64,000 nucleotides of DNA from Chitinivorax tropicus (GTDB lineage: Bacteria; Pseudomonadota; Gammaproteobacteria; Burkholderiales; SCOH01): assembly GCF_014202905.1 (NCBI RefSeq), contig NZ_JACHHY010000020.1, forward strand, positions 1-64,000. Reading direction: 5' to 3'. Position 1 is the stretch's first letter; each line of letters starts with the position of its first letter. The position numbers were made by a program, and so were the translations under genes. Of the stretch, positions 47,663 to 57,079 are shown piece by piece. The notes under the pieces were generated by a model. It saw nothing but the letters and a program-made list of their open reading frames with translations. It was not told where the DNA came from and made no database searches.

Positions 47663-50600
47663 TCAGGCCAGCGCCTTGAAGAAATCTTTGATCAGTCTGA
47701 TCCGTGGCGCCAGCTCCGGCAGTTTGGCCTCGATTTTGAGCTTTTCCGGCCCGGCCAGCTTGTATTGGCGATTGCTTTGGATCAGCTGAATGATCTTCAT
47801 CGGATCGATCGGCGGATTGGGGGTGAATTGCACGTGGATGGTCTGCTCGGTTGCGTCGATCTGTTTGATGCCCAACGGTTTGCCTGCCAGGCGTAAGCGG
47901 TGGCATTCCAGTAAGGTCTTGGCGGGCTCGGGGGGCAGGCCAAAGCGATCGATCAGCTCCTGATGCATTTCATCCAGCTCTTCAGCGGTGTCGCAATTGG
48001 CCAGCCGCTTGTAGATGACCAGCCGCTCGTGCACATCGGGGCAGTAATCATTAGGTAGCAGGGTGGGGGCGTGCAGGTTGATCTCGGTGGTGACGCCAAG
48101 GGGCTGGTTCAAGTCGGGTTCGATCCCCTTCTTCAGTGCCTTGACAGCTTCGTTCAGCATGGCGCTATAGAGGTTGAAGCCGATCTCCTGCATCTCGCCA
48201 GATTGTGAGTCGCCCAAGACCTCGCCCGCGCCGCGAATCTCCAGGTCGTGCATGGCCAGATAAAAGCCTGATCCCAGCTCCTCCATCATCTGGATGGCTT
48301 CCAGGCGCTTCTTGGCCTGGGCGGTGACGGCAGATTCGTCCAGGGTCAGCAGGTAAGCATATGCCTGGTGGTGCGAGCGGCCTACCCGGCCCCGCAGTTG
48401 GTGCAGCTGGGCCAGCCCGAAACGATCAGCGCGATTGATGACGATGGTGTTGGCATTGGGGATGTCGATGCCGGTTTCCACAATGGTGGTGCACAACAGG
48501 ATGTTGAAACGCTGTGCATGGAAGTCACGCATGACGGCTTCCAGCTCACGTTCGCGAAGCTGGCCGTGAGCAATGCCGATGCGCGCCTCAGGCAGCAGCT
48601 TCTCCAGCTTCTCCCGCATGTTCTCGATGGTTTCGACTTCATTGTGCAGGAAGAACACCTGGCCGCCACGCTTGAGCTCGCGCAATACTGCTTCACGAAT
48701 GATGCCATCGTCAGTGCGGGATACGAAGGTCTTGATGGCCAGCCGTTTCTGTGGGGCGGTGGCGATCACCGAGAAATCACGGATGCCCTCCAGCGACATG
48801 GCCAATGTGCGGGGTATCGGGGTGGCGGTCAGCGTCAGCACATCGACCTCGGCGCGTAGTGCTTTCAGTTGCTCTTTGTGGCGCACACCAAAGCGGTGTT
48901 CCTCGTCGATGATCACCAGGCCGAGATTCTTGAATTGCACATCGGGCTGCACCAGTTTGTGGGTGCCGATTACGATGTCGATGGCGCCTTCTGCCAAGCC
49001 TTTCAGGGCAGCGTTGACTTCCTTGCCGGTGCGAAAACGCGATAGCTCGGCAATCTTGACAGGCCAATCGGCAAAGCGGTCACTGAAATTCTGGAAATGC
49101 TGCTCAGCCAGCAAGGTGGTTGGCACCAATACGGCTACCTGTTTGCCGCCCATTACTGCCACAAAGGCCGCACGCAATGCCACCTCAGTCTTGCCAAACC
49201 CGACATCGCCACACACCAGGCGATCCATTGGCTGGCCGCTGATCATGTCTTTGATGACTGCGGTGATGGCTGCCAGCTGATCCGGCGTTTCCTCAAAGCC
49301 AAAGCTGTCGGCAAAGGCTTGATAGTCGTGCTCGTCCAGCTCGAATGCATGGCCTTCACGGGCTGCGCGCTGAGCGTATAGATTCAGTAACTCGGCGGCG
49401 GTGTCCCGCACCTGCTGGGCAGCCTTGCGCTTGGCCTTTTCCCATTGCCCACTCCCGAGTTTGTGCAGAGGGGCATCCTCCTGCGCTGCGCCACTGTAGC
49501 GGCTGATCACATACAGATGTGAAACAGGTACGTACAGCTTGTCGCTACCGGCATATTCCAGCAGCAGGAATTCATCCTCACCATTGCCGAGATCCAGGTT
49601 GACCAAGCCCATATAGCGACCGATACCATGTTGCTCGTGCACGACTGGATCACCGATCTTGACTTCGGACAGGTCCCGCAACAAGGTGTCTGAGGCAGGT
49701 TTGCGGCTTTGGCGGCTTTCCCGGCTGCGTGCCACGTGTGCATACAGCTCGGATTCTGTGATGAGAGCAGTGCCATCGCCCAGAATGAAGCCGGTCTGCA
49801 CTGGGCCGACAGCCAGGCAAAATGGCTGTTTCGCAGCAAGAAATGCAGACCAGTCCTCCAGTAGGGTAGGCTTAAGGCCATATTCGGCCAGATAGCCGGC
49901 CATGGTTTCACGACGACCCAGTGATTCCGCCAGGATCAGAACCCGTCCATCGTGGCTGTGTAGAAAGTCTTCCAGCCTGCTCAATGGGTTATCAGCACGA
50001 CGATCGACCTGAATGGCAGGTAATGGTTGGCTGAGTGCACTCTCTGCTGGTGCGTCTGGCTTCACTTCCAGCCTTGCGTATGGCTTCAGTGCGGCAAACA
50101 GTTCATCGACACTTTGAAATAGCCGCTGCGGTGGCAGTAAAGGCCGTTGGCGGTCGCCCGCCAGCAAATTGTAGCGAGACTGGGTATCCTGCCAGAATCG
50201 CTCCGCAGCGCGGTGGACATCATGATGGGCCACCACAGTGATGGTATCTGGCAGGTAGTCGAACAGTGTCGCGGTGTGTTCAAAGAACAGTGGCAGGTAA
50301 TATTCGATACCTGCAGGAGACATACCATTGCCAATGTCTTTATAGAGCTGTGAACGAGATGGATCGCCCTCAAACTGCTCCCGGAAATGGCGGCGGAATG
50401 TTGTCCTGCCTTGCTCATCCAGCGGGAATTCGCGGGCGGGCAGCAGGCGTACCTCTTTGACAGGATAGATACTGCGCTGGGTGTCTACGTCAAAGGTGCG
50501 GATGGTTTCGATTTCGTCATCGAACAGGTCCAGCCGATAGGGTAAGGTAGAGCCCATCGGGAACAGGTCGATCAGGCCGCCTCGCACACTGTATTCACCG

Positions 50601-51085
50601 GGGCTGTAGACCTGAGTGACATGCTGGTAGCCAGCCAGCGTCATCTGGCCACGCAGTTGGTCAAGATCGATTTTTTCCTTGGTTTTCAGAAAAAAAGTAT
50701 GCGCAGCCAGAAACTCGACGGGGGGCAGCCGCTGCATGGCGGTGCCTGTTGGCACGATCAGGACGTCGAATGCACCTTGTCTTACCTGCCACAACGTGGC
50801 CAGCCGCTCTGAAATCAGGTCTTGGTGGGGCGAGAAATGGTCGTATGGCAGCGTTTCCCAGTCTGGCAACAACAGCACCTGCTTGTCAGGCGAGAAGAAT
50901 CGCAGCTCATCCAACAGCCTTAGTGCATGCTGACTGGTTTCTGTCAGAATCAGGGTGGGCGCCGCCTGCAGCGCCTGCAATTGGGCCAGATACCAAGCAT
51001 CCGAGCTGCCCGCCAGCAAGGGCGCAGCGCTACGAAGACCGGGTTTCAGCGAAGGAGCTTGAAAACGCATCGACGTACAAACCAT
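47663..51085 (-). CDS. mfd: Transcription-repair coupling factor Mfd
   Basis: The 1140-residue translocase removes stalled RNA polymerase and recruits UvrA. N-terminal UvrB-like domains (residues 1-350) are followed by a CarD-like RNAP-interaction domain near 475-560 (GDPVVHEQHGIGRYMGL), a helicase core with GDVGFGKTEVALRA near 625 and DEEHRFGVRHKE near 730, GRVGRSHHQAYAYLL near 905, and the C-terminal TRCF domain. The exact start is uncertain; MRFQAP five codons in is an alternative, and neither has a strong ribosome site. Confidence 0.97.
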   Translation of the reverse strand: MVCTSMRFQAPSLKPGLRSAAPLLAGSSDAWYLAQLQALQAAPTLILTETSQHALRLLDELRFFSPDKQVLLLPDWETLPYDHFSPHQDLISERLATLWQVRQGAFDVLIVPTGTAMQRLPPVEFLAAHTFFLKTKEKIDLDQLRGQMTLAGYQHVTQVYSPGEYSVRGGLIDLFPMGSTLPYRLDLFDDEIETIRTFDVDTQRSIYPVKEVRLLPAREFPLDEQGRTTFRRHFREQFEGDPSRSQLYKDIGNGMSPAGIEYYLPLFFEHTATLFDYLPDTITVVAHHDVHRAAERFWQDTQSRYNLLAGDRQRPLLPPQRLFQSVDELFAALKPYARLEVKPDAPAESALSQPLPAIQVDRRADNPLSRLEDFLHSHDGRVLILAESLGRRETMAGYLAEYGLKPTLLEDWSAFLAAKQPFCLAVGPVQTGFILGDGTALITESELYAHVARSRESRQSRKPASDTLLRDLSEVKIGDPVVHEQHGIGRYMGLVNLDLGNGEDEFLLLEYAGSDKLYVPVSHLYVISRYSGAAQEDAPLHKLGSGQWEKAKRKAAQQVRDTAAELLNLYAQRAAREGHAFELDEHDYQAFADSFGFEETPDQLAAITAVIKDMISGQPMDRLVCGDVGFGKTEVALRAAFVAVMGGKQVAVLVPTTLLAEQHFQNFSDRFADWPVKIAELSRFRTGKEVNAALKGLAEGAIDIVIGTHKLVQPDVQFKNLGLVIIDEEHRFGVRHKEQLKALRAEVDVLTLTATPIPRTLAMSLEGIRDFSVIATAPQKRLAIKTFVSRTDDGIIREAVLRELKRGGQVFFLHNEVETIENMREKLEKLLPEARIGIAHGQLRERELEAVMRDFHAQRFNILLCTTIVETGIDIPNANTIVINRADRFGLAQLHQLRGRVGRSHHQAYAYLLTLDESAVTAQAKKRLEAIQMMEELGSGFYLAMHDLEIRGAGEVLGDSQSGEMQEIGFNLYSAMLNEAVKALKKGIEPDLNQPLGVTTEINLHAPTLLPNDYCPDVHERLVIYKRLANCDTAEELDEMHQELIDRFGLPPEPAKTLLECHRLRLAGKPLGIKQIDATEQTIHVQFTPNPPIDPMKIIQLIQSNRQYKLAGPEKLKIEAKLPELAPRIRLIKDFFKALA

Positions 51086-51179
51086 TCACGGGAAACCGCG
51101 AATTATACCAGCCAGCCATGAAACAGCGCAGCGTGGTTGTAGGCTCGTAGGGGCGTTTCCCCCAAGAGCGCATGCCGCG

Positions 51180-51833
51180 CTACTTGGTTGCCCGGTCTTT
51201 GTCGACGTCTTTGTCTTTCTCGCCTTTGTTGTTTTTGGCATCCACCGCCAGCTTGTCGATGTCAGCCTGCTGTAGGCGACGTGCGCCGTTGAAACGTTCC
51301 CGCCAGTATTTTTCTTTGATATTGACGACCTGCACGCCGCCGCCGGAGCTGGGTGCATGGATGAACCGGTCATCACCGAGATAGATGCCCACATGGGAGA
51401 ATTTACGTTTCAATGTGTTGAAAAAGACCAGATCGCCCGGCTTCAGCTCCTCTTGGTCGATGTTTTCCCCAAGTTTGCTGATGGCCATGGCGTTATGTGG
51501 TAACGCCATCTGCAGCGATTTTCCAAAAACATATCGAACCAATCCGGAACAATCCAGCCCGGTTTCCGGCGATTTCCCGCCAAATTTATAGGTAACGCCC
51601 ATCAAGGCCAATGCCTGAAGGACAAGATCCTGTGTCTTGATATCCGTAGCGGCGGGCTTGGCGGCATTGCTGCCATCCGCTGATTTACTGGTCTCCAGTT
51701 TGGGTTTGGGCTTGCCGGTTTCAGCGCTTGCTGATGCGCTGGTGGCAGCGCTGGGCTCCGAGGTGGGCTCTGCATGTACCGGCATGATCAGGGCGCCGAA
51801 AAATAGCGCCAACAAGATAGGCAGACTTTTCAT
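51180..51833 (-). CDS. NlpC/P60-family (C40) cell-wall peptidase
   Basis: The 217-residue secreted protein has a signal peptide (about 1-21), a Ser/Ala/Lys-rich linker, and an NlpC/P60 domain from about 67 to 190. The catalytic residues are Cys95 (LDCSGLVRYVF), His147 (FSHVGIYLGD) and His159 (RFIHAPS). A highly charged Lys/Asp tail follows. It should cut peptidoglycan stem peptides. It lacks a lipobox. Confidence 0.92.
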   Translation of the reverse strand: MKSLPILLALFFGALIMPVHAEPTSEPSAATSASASAETGKPKPKLETSKSADGSNAAKPAATDIKTQDLVLQALALMGVTYKFGGKSPETGLDCSGLVRYVFGKSLQMALPHNAMAISKLGENIDQEELKPGDLVFFNTLKRKFSHVGIYLGDDRFIHAPSSGGGVQVVNIKEKYWRERFNGARRLQQADIDKLAVDAKNNKGEKDKDVDKDRATK

Positions 51834-52082
51834 AAGGTCGAACTCTACCCCATGCTAGGCGCTTGTGCCATACATCCCGTATGTTTCATGGGCCAATTCA
51901 ACCAGGCACCACATCATTTTCAGAGGTGAATTCATCCGGATGTTGCGTGGTAGTAGATGTGAGTACGATATATATGCATGCCGCTGTGCCATTGCTCGTG
52001 ATGTGAGCACAAGCTGTATGGCAGGCTGTGCCTTCCCGTATGATGTTGGCTATATTCCAACCGATAACAATCAGGTATTAGC

Positions 52083-53762
52083 ATGCTCAGGGAAACCTTC
52101 AGCGTCTTGCGCGACCTGCCGCGCGTACGTGAAATCAGTGCTGTATTTGTCCGCAACGGTTTGGGCGATCTTGTCCATCGGCTGGGCATTCCGGCCATGT
52201 TCGAGCGGGCGGGCCAGATTCTGCATGTGCCAGTGGAGCCCGGCGATGAACCCATCCCAGCGCCGGTACGTGTTCGGCTGGCATTTGAGGCATTAGGCCC
52301 CACCTTCGTCAAGCTGGGGCAGGTTTTGGCAACGCGGGTGGATGTATTTCCACAGGATTGGATCACCGAATTTGAGAAGCTGCAGACCAATGTCCCCGGC
52401 ATCCCGTTCGAGCAGTTGGAGGCTGATCTGCAGAAAGCCATCGGTATGCCGCTGGATCAAGTATTCCGCCAGCTTGATCGAACCCCTATCGGCGCGGCTT
52501 CCATTGCGCAGGTCCATCGGGCAACCTTATTCACCGGTGAGGAGGTCATCCTCAAGATCCGACGGCCAGGCATCATTTCCAAAATAGAAGCCGATCTTCG
52601 GATTCTGCATCATATCGCTGCCTTGGTGGAGTTCGAATGGCCCGATTTGAGGCGCTATCACCCTGTATCCATCGTCGAGCAATTTTCCCGATCCTTGCAC
52701 CGCGAGCTTGATCTCAGTGTCGAGGCGCGTAATGTGGATCGATTCCGCCGCAATTTCGAATGCGACCCTCGGATCGTCGTACCTGGCATCCATTGGGAGT
52801 GGACAAGCGAGATCGTCAATGTCCAGGAATACATTGATGGCATACCGGGCAACGAGCTGAAAAGAGTCGATCAGTCTGGGCTGGATCGCAAGGAACTAGC
52901 TGCAATTGGCGCCGATGCCGTGCTGAAGATGATACTGATCGATGGCTATTTCCACGCCGATCCCCACCCTGGCAACGTGTTTTATCTGGAAGGGGGACGA
53001 ATCGCTTTCATCGATTTCGGCATGGTTGGGCGCTTGCCGCATTACCGACGCGATCAGATCGTTGATCTGCTGGCGGCATTGGCCAATCGGGATGAGCAAG
53101 GCATCTTGGACGTCATCTTGGACTGGAGTGGTGATGTGGTCATTGACGAGGAGAAGCTGGCCGCCGATATCGCCGATTTCATCTTCGACTATGAGTATCT
53201 GCCGTTGAAAGACATCCGGATCGGTGCCTTGTTGAACCATATGATCAGTATCATGCGCGAACACACCATCGCATTGCCGCCCGATCTGACTTTACTGTTC
53301 AAGGCGTTGATCACGCTGGAGGGATTGGGCCGGCAGCTGGACCCGGAATTCGAGATGGTCGCGCATATGACCCCTTTCGTGCGAGAGGTGGTCATCGATC
53401 GTTATCGACCTTCCAGTCTGCTCCGGCGGATCAAGCACGAAGCCGCAGACACACTCAAGCTGCTATCGAGCGCACCGCGTGACATTGGCAAACTACTGAA
53501 GGAGATCCGCCGAGGAAAGGTCAAGATCGATTTCGATCTCAAACGTCTCGACCACTTTGGTATCCAGCTCAATCGTGCGGCCAACCGCTTGACACTTGGC
53601 ATTGTGACCGGATGCTTGATCATTGCCTCCGCCATCGTGATGACAGTGCCCTCTGGCCCCCGCCTGTGGGGGATGTCCATGTTTGGCTTCATGGGCTTTT
53701 TTATCGCATTTCTCAACAGTATCTGGATCATTTTCTCAATCTGGCGATCCGCCAAGGATTGA
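52083..53762 (+). CDS. UbiB/AarF/ABC1-family atypical kinase
   Basis: The 559-residue protein belongs to the UbiB family of kinase-like ATPases needed for ubiquinone biosynthesis. It has the KxGQ motif in FVKLGQVLATR near residue 79, the Ala-rich loop in GAASIAQVHRA near 138, FHADPHPGNVF near 293 and IDFGMVG near 315. Two C-terminal membrane helices are seen (LGIVTGCLIIASAIVM and MFGFMGFFIAFLNSIWIIF). No ubiE or ubiJ is near, so it may be UbiB or a paralogue. Confidence 0.88.
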   Translation: MLRETFSVLRDLPRVREISAVFVRNGLGDLVHRLGIPAMFERAGQILHVPVEPGDEPIPAPVRVRLAFEALGPTFVKLGQVLATRVDVFPQDWITEFEKLQTNVPGIPFEQLEADLQKAIGMPLDQVFRQLDRTPIGAASIAQVHRATLFTGEEVILKIRRPGIISKIEADLRILHHIAALVEFEWPDLRRYHPVSIVEQFSRSLHRELDLSVEARNVDRFRRNFECDPRIVVPGIHWEWTSEIVNVQEYIDGIPGNELKRVDQSGLDRKELAAIGADAVLKMILIDGYFHADPHPGNVFYLEGGRIAFIDFGMVGRLPHYRRDQIVDLLAALANRDEQGILDVILDWSGDVVIDEEKLAADIADFIFDYEYLPLKDIRIGALLNHMISIMREHTIALPPDLTLLFKALITLEGLGRQLDPEFEMVAHMTPFVREVVIDRYRPSSLLRRIKHEAADTLKLLSSAPRDIGKLLKEIRRGKVKIDFDLKRLDHFGIQLNRAANRLTLGIVTGCLIIASAIVMTVPSGPRLWGMSMFGFMGFFIAFLNSIWIIFSIWRSAKD

Positions 53763-53874
53763 TCAGAAAAAACAAGCCGTTTGACGTATGAAACAATACG
53801 CTTATCGCACATGGGTTGTCTTGCCCCTGCACGCGAAATACCATCAGACTTAACCAAAGTTAGGAGAAATCGAT

Positions 53875-54315
53875 ATGCATTTTCGAAACCAAGGCTTCAC
53901 ATTGATCGAGCTGATGATTGCCGTGGCTATTATCGCCATTCTCTCTGCTATCGCAGTGCCCAGTTACACCGACTACGTCAGGCGAGGCAAGCTTGTCGAA
54001 GCCCACTCCATGCTTGCCGATTTCCGGGTGAAAATGGAAGTCTACTATCAGGACAACCGTAGCTACGCCAATGGCGCTGCTTGCGGCTATTCCGTGTCGA
54101 ATGGCAAGTCATTTTCCGTTGGCTGCGTTCCGTCCAATAATGGTCAATCATATATCGCTACCGCAAGCAATCTGGCATCTAAGGGGCTGGGTGGTGCGGG
54201 GGATTTCGAATTTACCGTAAATGAGAAAAACGAACAGGCTACCACCAAATTTTACGGTGCCCCACCTAGCCCCGCAGCAGCCTGTTGGCTGACCAAGAAG
54301 GGCGCAACATGTTAA
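53875..54315 (+). CDS. pilE: Type IV pilin-like protein PilE
   Basis: The 146-residue prepilin has the leader MHFRNQG cut before FTLIELMIAVAIIAILSAIA, with Glu at mature position 5. The C-terminal part carries four cysteines, including one as the last residue (ATC). This fits PilE-type minor pilins of the pilus-tip operon. A TAGGAG site precedes the ATG. A weak promoter (TTGACG 53781-53786 with TATCGC after 16 bases) is possible. It overlaps fimT by seven bases. Confidence 0.9.
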   Translation: MHFRNQGFTLIELMIAVAIIAILSAIAVPSYTDYVRRGKLVEAHSMLADFRVKMEVYYQDNRSYANGAACGYSVSNGKSFSVGCVPSNNGQSYIATASNLASKGLGGAGDFEFTVNEKNEQATTKFYGAPPSPAAACWLTKKGATC

Positions 54316-54824
54316 CCCGGGATCGTGGCTTCACGATTCTGGAGCTGATGATCACGATCGCCATCGTATCCATCGTGACCATGATCGCCCTGCCCGAAGC
54401 GTCCGTATGGCTGGCAAATTCGAAGACCAGAACCATTGCGGAAGGCTATATGAATGGTCTGCAAATCGCTCGTAATGAGGCGATTAAGCGAAATATCCCC
54501 ATCCAGTTTGAAATTCAAAATACTGGGGGGTGGACTGTTTCAGTGGTCAGTACGAATGAAGTGGTACAGAAAAGTGTGACCGGTACATCTGCATCCATTA
54601 AGTTCAGCGTAATAGCCAAAGATAACAAAACGAAGGTGATTTATAACGGCCTGGGCGCATTGGTTGATTCTGGAAACGCCATTCAGGAACTTGATTTTTC
54701 ACCAACGTCGATTTCCACTGGGAAATCGACTCCGGTTCGGGTGGTTATCTCCAATCCCAGTGGTTCTGTGAAAATGTGCTTGCCATCATCCGCCTTGCCA
54801 ACTGGAGATCCTCGTAAATGTTAA
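54309..54824 (+). CDS. FimT/FimU-type (GspH-like) minor pilin
   Basis: The 171-residue prepilin has the leader MLTRDRG before FTILELMITIAIVSIVTMIA with Glu at mature +5, followed by a GspH/FimT beta domain (ARNEAIKRNIPIQFEI). It ends in Cys (PRKC). FimT/FimU forms part of the tip complex that primes pilus assembly, and FimT in some species binds DNA for uptake. The ATG overlaps the pilE stop and the end overlaps pilV, both with the same ATGTTAACCC junction. Confidence 0.88.
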   Translation: MLTRDRGFTILELMITIAIVSIVTMIALPEASVWLANSKTRTIAEGYMNGLQIARNEAIKRNIPIQFEIQNTGGWTVSVVSTNEVVQKSVTGTSASIKFSVIAKDNKTKVIYNGLGALVDSGNAIQELDFSPTSISTGKSTPVRVVISNPSGSVKMCLPSSALPTGDPRKC

Positions 54825-55240
54825 CCCAATTTTCAAATTCAATGCCGAAATATCAGCATGGTGCCATGCTGCTGGAGGGGTTGATTGCCATTTTGATTTT
54901 CTCATTTGGCTTGCTGGCAATTGTTGGATTGCAAGGGCAGGCAGTGCGAGATGTTTCAGATGCTCGTGGCCGTATTGATGCTACTTATGTAATGAATCGG
55001 ATTGTTGGTGAGCTTTGGTTGAAAGATCCTAAGAATCTGAAAGATCAAAATACAGATTACGATGATGCATCAACTGATATTGGTAAATTAGCCATTTCAC
55101 TTCCAAATGGCAAAGCAAATGTTAAGGTTAGCAATAAGATTGTCACAGTGACATTAACTTGGAAGCCTCCGGCGGCAAAAGATCCTAACAAGCTTGTAAC
55201 GGTAACAGCTGTCAACGAAGCATTGAAATCGGGGGCGTGA
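54818..55240 (+). CDS. pilV: Type IV pilus minor pilin PilV
   Basis: The 140-residue prepilin has a 15-residue leader ending QHG before AMLLEGLIAILIFSFGLLAI, with Glu at mature +5, then VGLQGQAVRDVSDARGRIDA, typical of PilV. PilV is a core minor pilin. It starts within the fimT stop. Base composition falls in A+T-rich direction from here on. Confidence 0.88.
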   Translation: MLTQFSNSMPKYQHGAMLLEGLIAILIFSFGLLAIVGLQGQAVRDVSDARGRIDATYVMNRIVGELWLKDPKNLKDQNTDYDDASTDIGKLAISLPNGKANVKVSNKIVTVTLTWKPPAAKDPNKLVTVTAVNEALKSGA

Positions 55241-56355
55241 TGAGTAATCTAATCCAATCTACTATCCCATCAAAACAGCATGGTTTTGGGTTAATGGAGG
55301 TACTAATTGCATTAATTTTAGGACTCTTGACTACCCTTGTGATTAGCCAAGTTACTGGAGCTTTTGAGGGCCAGAAGCGGTCCACCATGTCTGGCGGGGA
55401 TGCGCAAACAACAGGCGCTACAGCATTGTATTTCATTGAACGAGACATGCGGAATGCAGGTTATGGTTTTGCCATTCCTGCCGTAATGGGTTGCGATATC
55501 AAGGGTAATTACAATGGAACCGCATTCAACTGGAAGTTGGCGCCTGTTCAAATAACAGATGGATCGGCAACTGGGTCAAGTAGCCTTGATGAGCTGACCA
55601 TATTTGGGAGTAGCCGGGCCGAGTTTAGTTTACCCATGACGGCTAAGGGTGAAGTAGTGCCAAATGGGCTCGTGAAAGTTGATTCAGCCTTTGGTGTTAC
55701 AAATAATGATCTTTTGGTCGTATGGGGTGCGGCAAGACCAAATTGTACTTTGATTCAGGCGACTAAGGTTTGCGATTCCAATGCGATTGCAAAAGATGCA
55801 GCATGCAAAACTCTTCCGGCCAATCCATCTGGAAAGCCTGATTTCCATATTTTTCAAGATACGGCCAGTAAGTGGAATGCATCTGTGAGCCAAGCCTTTC
55901 CGGCAGGAAATTTCCTAAGGGGCGCGGTGCTTTTTAATCTTGGGAGTATTCAGCGTATTACCTATAAGGTAAATAATTCCTCCTTGCTTAGAAGTGAATA
56001 TGATTCATCGACGAATACGAATGTAGACCGGGTCATCATGGATCATGTTGTGAACCTGCAAGCACGATATGGGTTTGATACCAACGGGGATGGTGTCATC
56101 GATAATTGGAGTGTGAGTACTCCAAGTTCTGCGGCGATATGGCAGACACTCGGTGCCATCCGAATTGTGGTTGTGGCGCGTAGTAATCAATACGAGCAGA
56201 AGGTCGTTACAGGCATGGCCCCTTTGTCTCCCTGGCCAACATGGTCAGATGGAGCTGCAATCGATGTGAATTTTGATGCTGATGCTGAGCATTATAGGTA
56301 TCGGACATTTGAAACGGTAATTCCCTTGCGGAATCGGATATGGGGGCTCCCATGA
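55240..56355 (+). CDS. pilW: Type IV pilus minor pilin PilW
   Basis: The 371-residue prepilin has a leader ending SKQHG before FGLMEVLIALILGLLTTLVI with Glu at mature +5, and a GGDAQTTGATALYFIERDMR helix extension. This matches PilW (GspJ-like), here larger than usual GspJ proteins. The ATG shares a base with the pilV stop; a GTG three bases earlier is possible. It overlaps pilX by four bases. Confidence 0.88.
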   Translation: MSNLIQSTIPSKQHGFGLMEVLIALILGLLTTLVISQVTGAFEGQKRSTMSGGDAQTTGATALYFIERDMRNAGYGFAIPAVMGCDIKGNYNGTAFNWKLAPVQITDGSATGSSSLDELTIFGSSRAEFSLPMTAKGEVVPNGLVKVDSAFGVTNNDLLVVWGAARPNCTLIQATKVCDSNAIAKDAACKTLPANPSGKPDFHIFQDTASKWNASVSQAFPAGNFLRGAVLFNLGSIQRITYKVNNSSLLRSEYDSSTNTNVDRVIMDHVVNLQARYGFDTNGDGVIDNWSVSTPSSAAIWQTLGAIRIVVVARSNQYEQKVVTGMAPLSPWPTWSDGAAIDVNFDADAEHYRYRTFETVIPLRNRIWGLP

Positions 56356-57023
56356 ATCGCAATTTTCGTTTTAGTAAGCATAAACAGCGTGGTGTAGTGC
56401 TTTTTTTTGCCCTAATCGCCTTGATTGCAATTACGCTAGCAGCGCTGAGTTTAATGCGCAGTCGAGATAACGCTGTGGTTATTGCAGGTAATCTTGCCTT
56501 TCGACAGGCAGCTGTGGCCGGCGCGGATTTGGCATTGGAAAAGGCGCGAGACTGGATTATGGCTAATGCCGTTGATGATATTGGTACGGGGTTGAATACC
56601 AGTAAGCCTGATAGTGGTTATTATTCTAGTGCTGTCATTGACTTGGGGGGGGGGCAGCTGACCAAGCTTTTGGATGTGACGGCAAGTATTACGCCTAGCC
56701 AGTCTGCTGATAATGTCAATTGGGATGGTAAAGGGACAGGTTTGAAAGCCTTTGCTGTTCCCCAGGATGCATATGCACAAGCTGTCAGTCAAAACTATGC
56801 ATATATTATTCGGCGCTTGTGCAATAAGGAAAATTTACCTGTACAAGGTCTCGGTCAGGAGTGTGCTGTTTATTCCACAAAGGGTTCCTCTGATTCTAAA
56901 ACAGATCAGAGTCAGGGTAATATGAATTTATCTGGTAGTATTTCTGGATACTATCAGGTCACTGTTCGGGTAACAGGTCCAAAAAATACAGTTAGCTATG
57001 TGCAAACCGTCATAATGCTTTGA
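56352..57023 (+). CDS. pilX: Type IV pilus minor pilin PilX
   Basis: The 223-residue prepilin has a leader ending KQRG before VVLFFALIALIAITLAALSL. The mature +5 position is Phe rather than Glu, as expected for PilX/GspK-like tip subunits. An AGNLAFRQAAVAGADLALEKA helix follows. The ATG overlaps the pilW stop (ATGA) behind a GGGGGC site. It precedes pilY1 by 56 bases. Confidence 0.88.
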   Translation: MNRNFRFSKHKQRGVVLFFALIALIAITLAALSLMRSRDNAVVIAGNLAFRQAAVAGADLALEKARDWIMANAVDDIGTGLNTSKPDSGYYSSAVIDLGGGQLTKLLDVTASITPSQSADNVNWDGKGTGLKAFAVPQDAYAQAVSQNYAYIIRRLCNKENLPVQGLGQECAVYSTKGSSDSKTDQSQGNMNLSGSISGYYQVTVRVTGPKNTVSYVQTVIML

Positions 57024-57079
57024 TTTCGGAATAAATACCGCCTGTCGAACTGGGTGAAATAGGTTAAGGAGTCGTTATT

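Noticed and set aside
47646-47906. Upstream extension of serB by 87 codons
   Set aside because: The extension runs through the 3' end of mfd in another frame and resembles no protein. The family start MYKLVVQAPD has its own ribosome site.
53811-53826. Sigma-54 promoter upstream of pilE
   Set aside because: A GG and GC pair is present, but only eight bases separate them rather than the required ten, and flanking consensus bases are missing.
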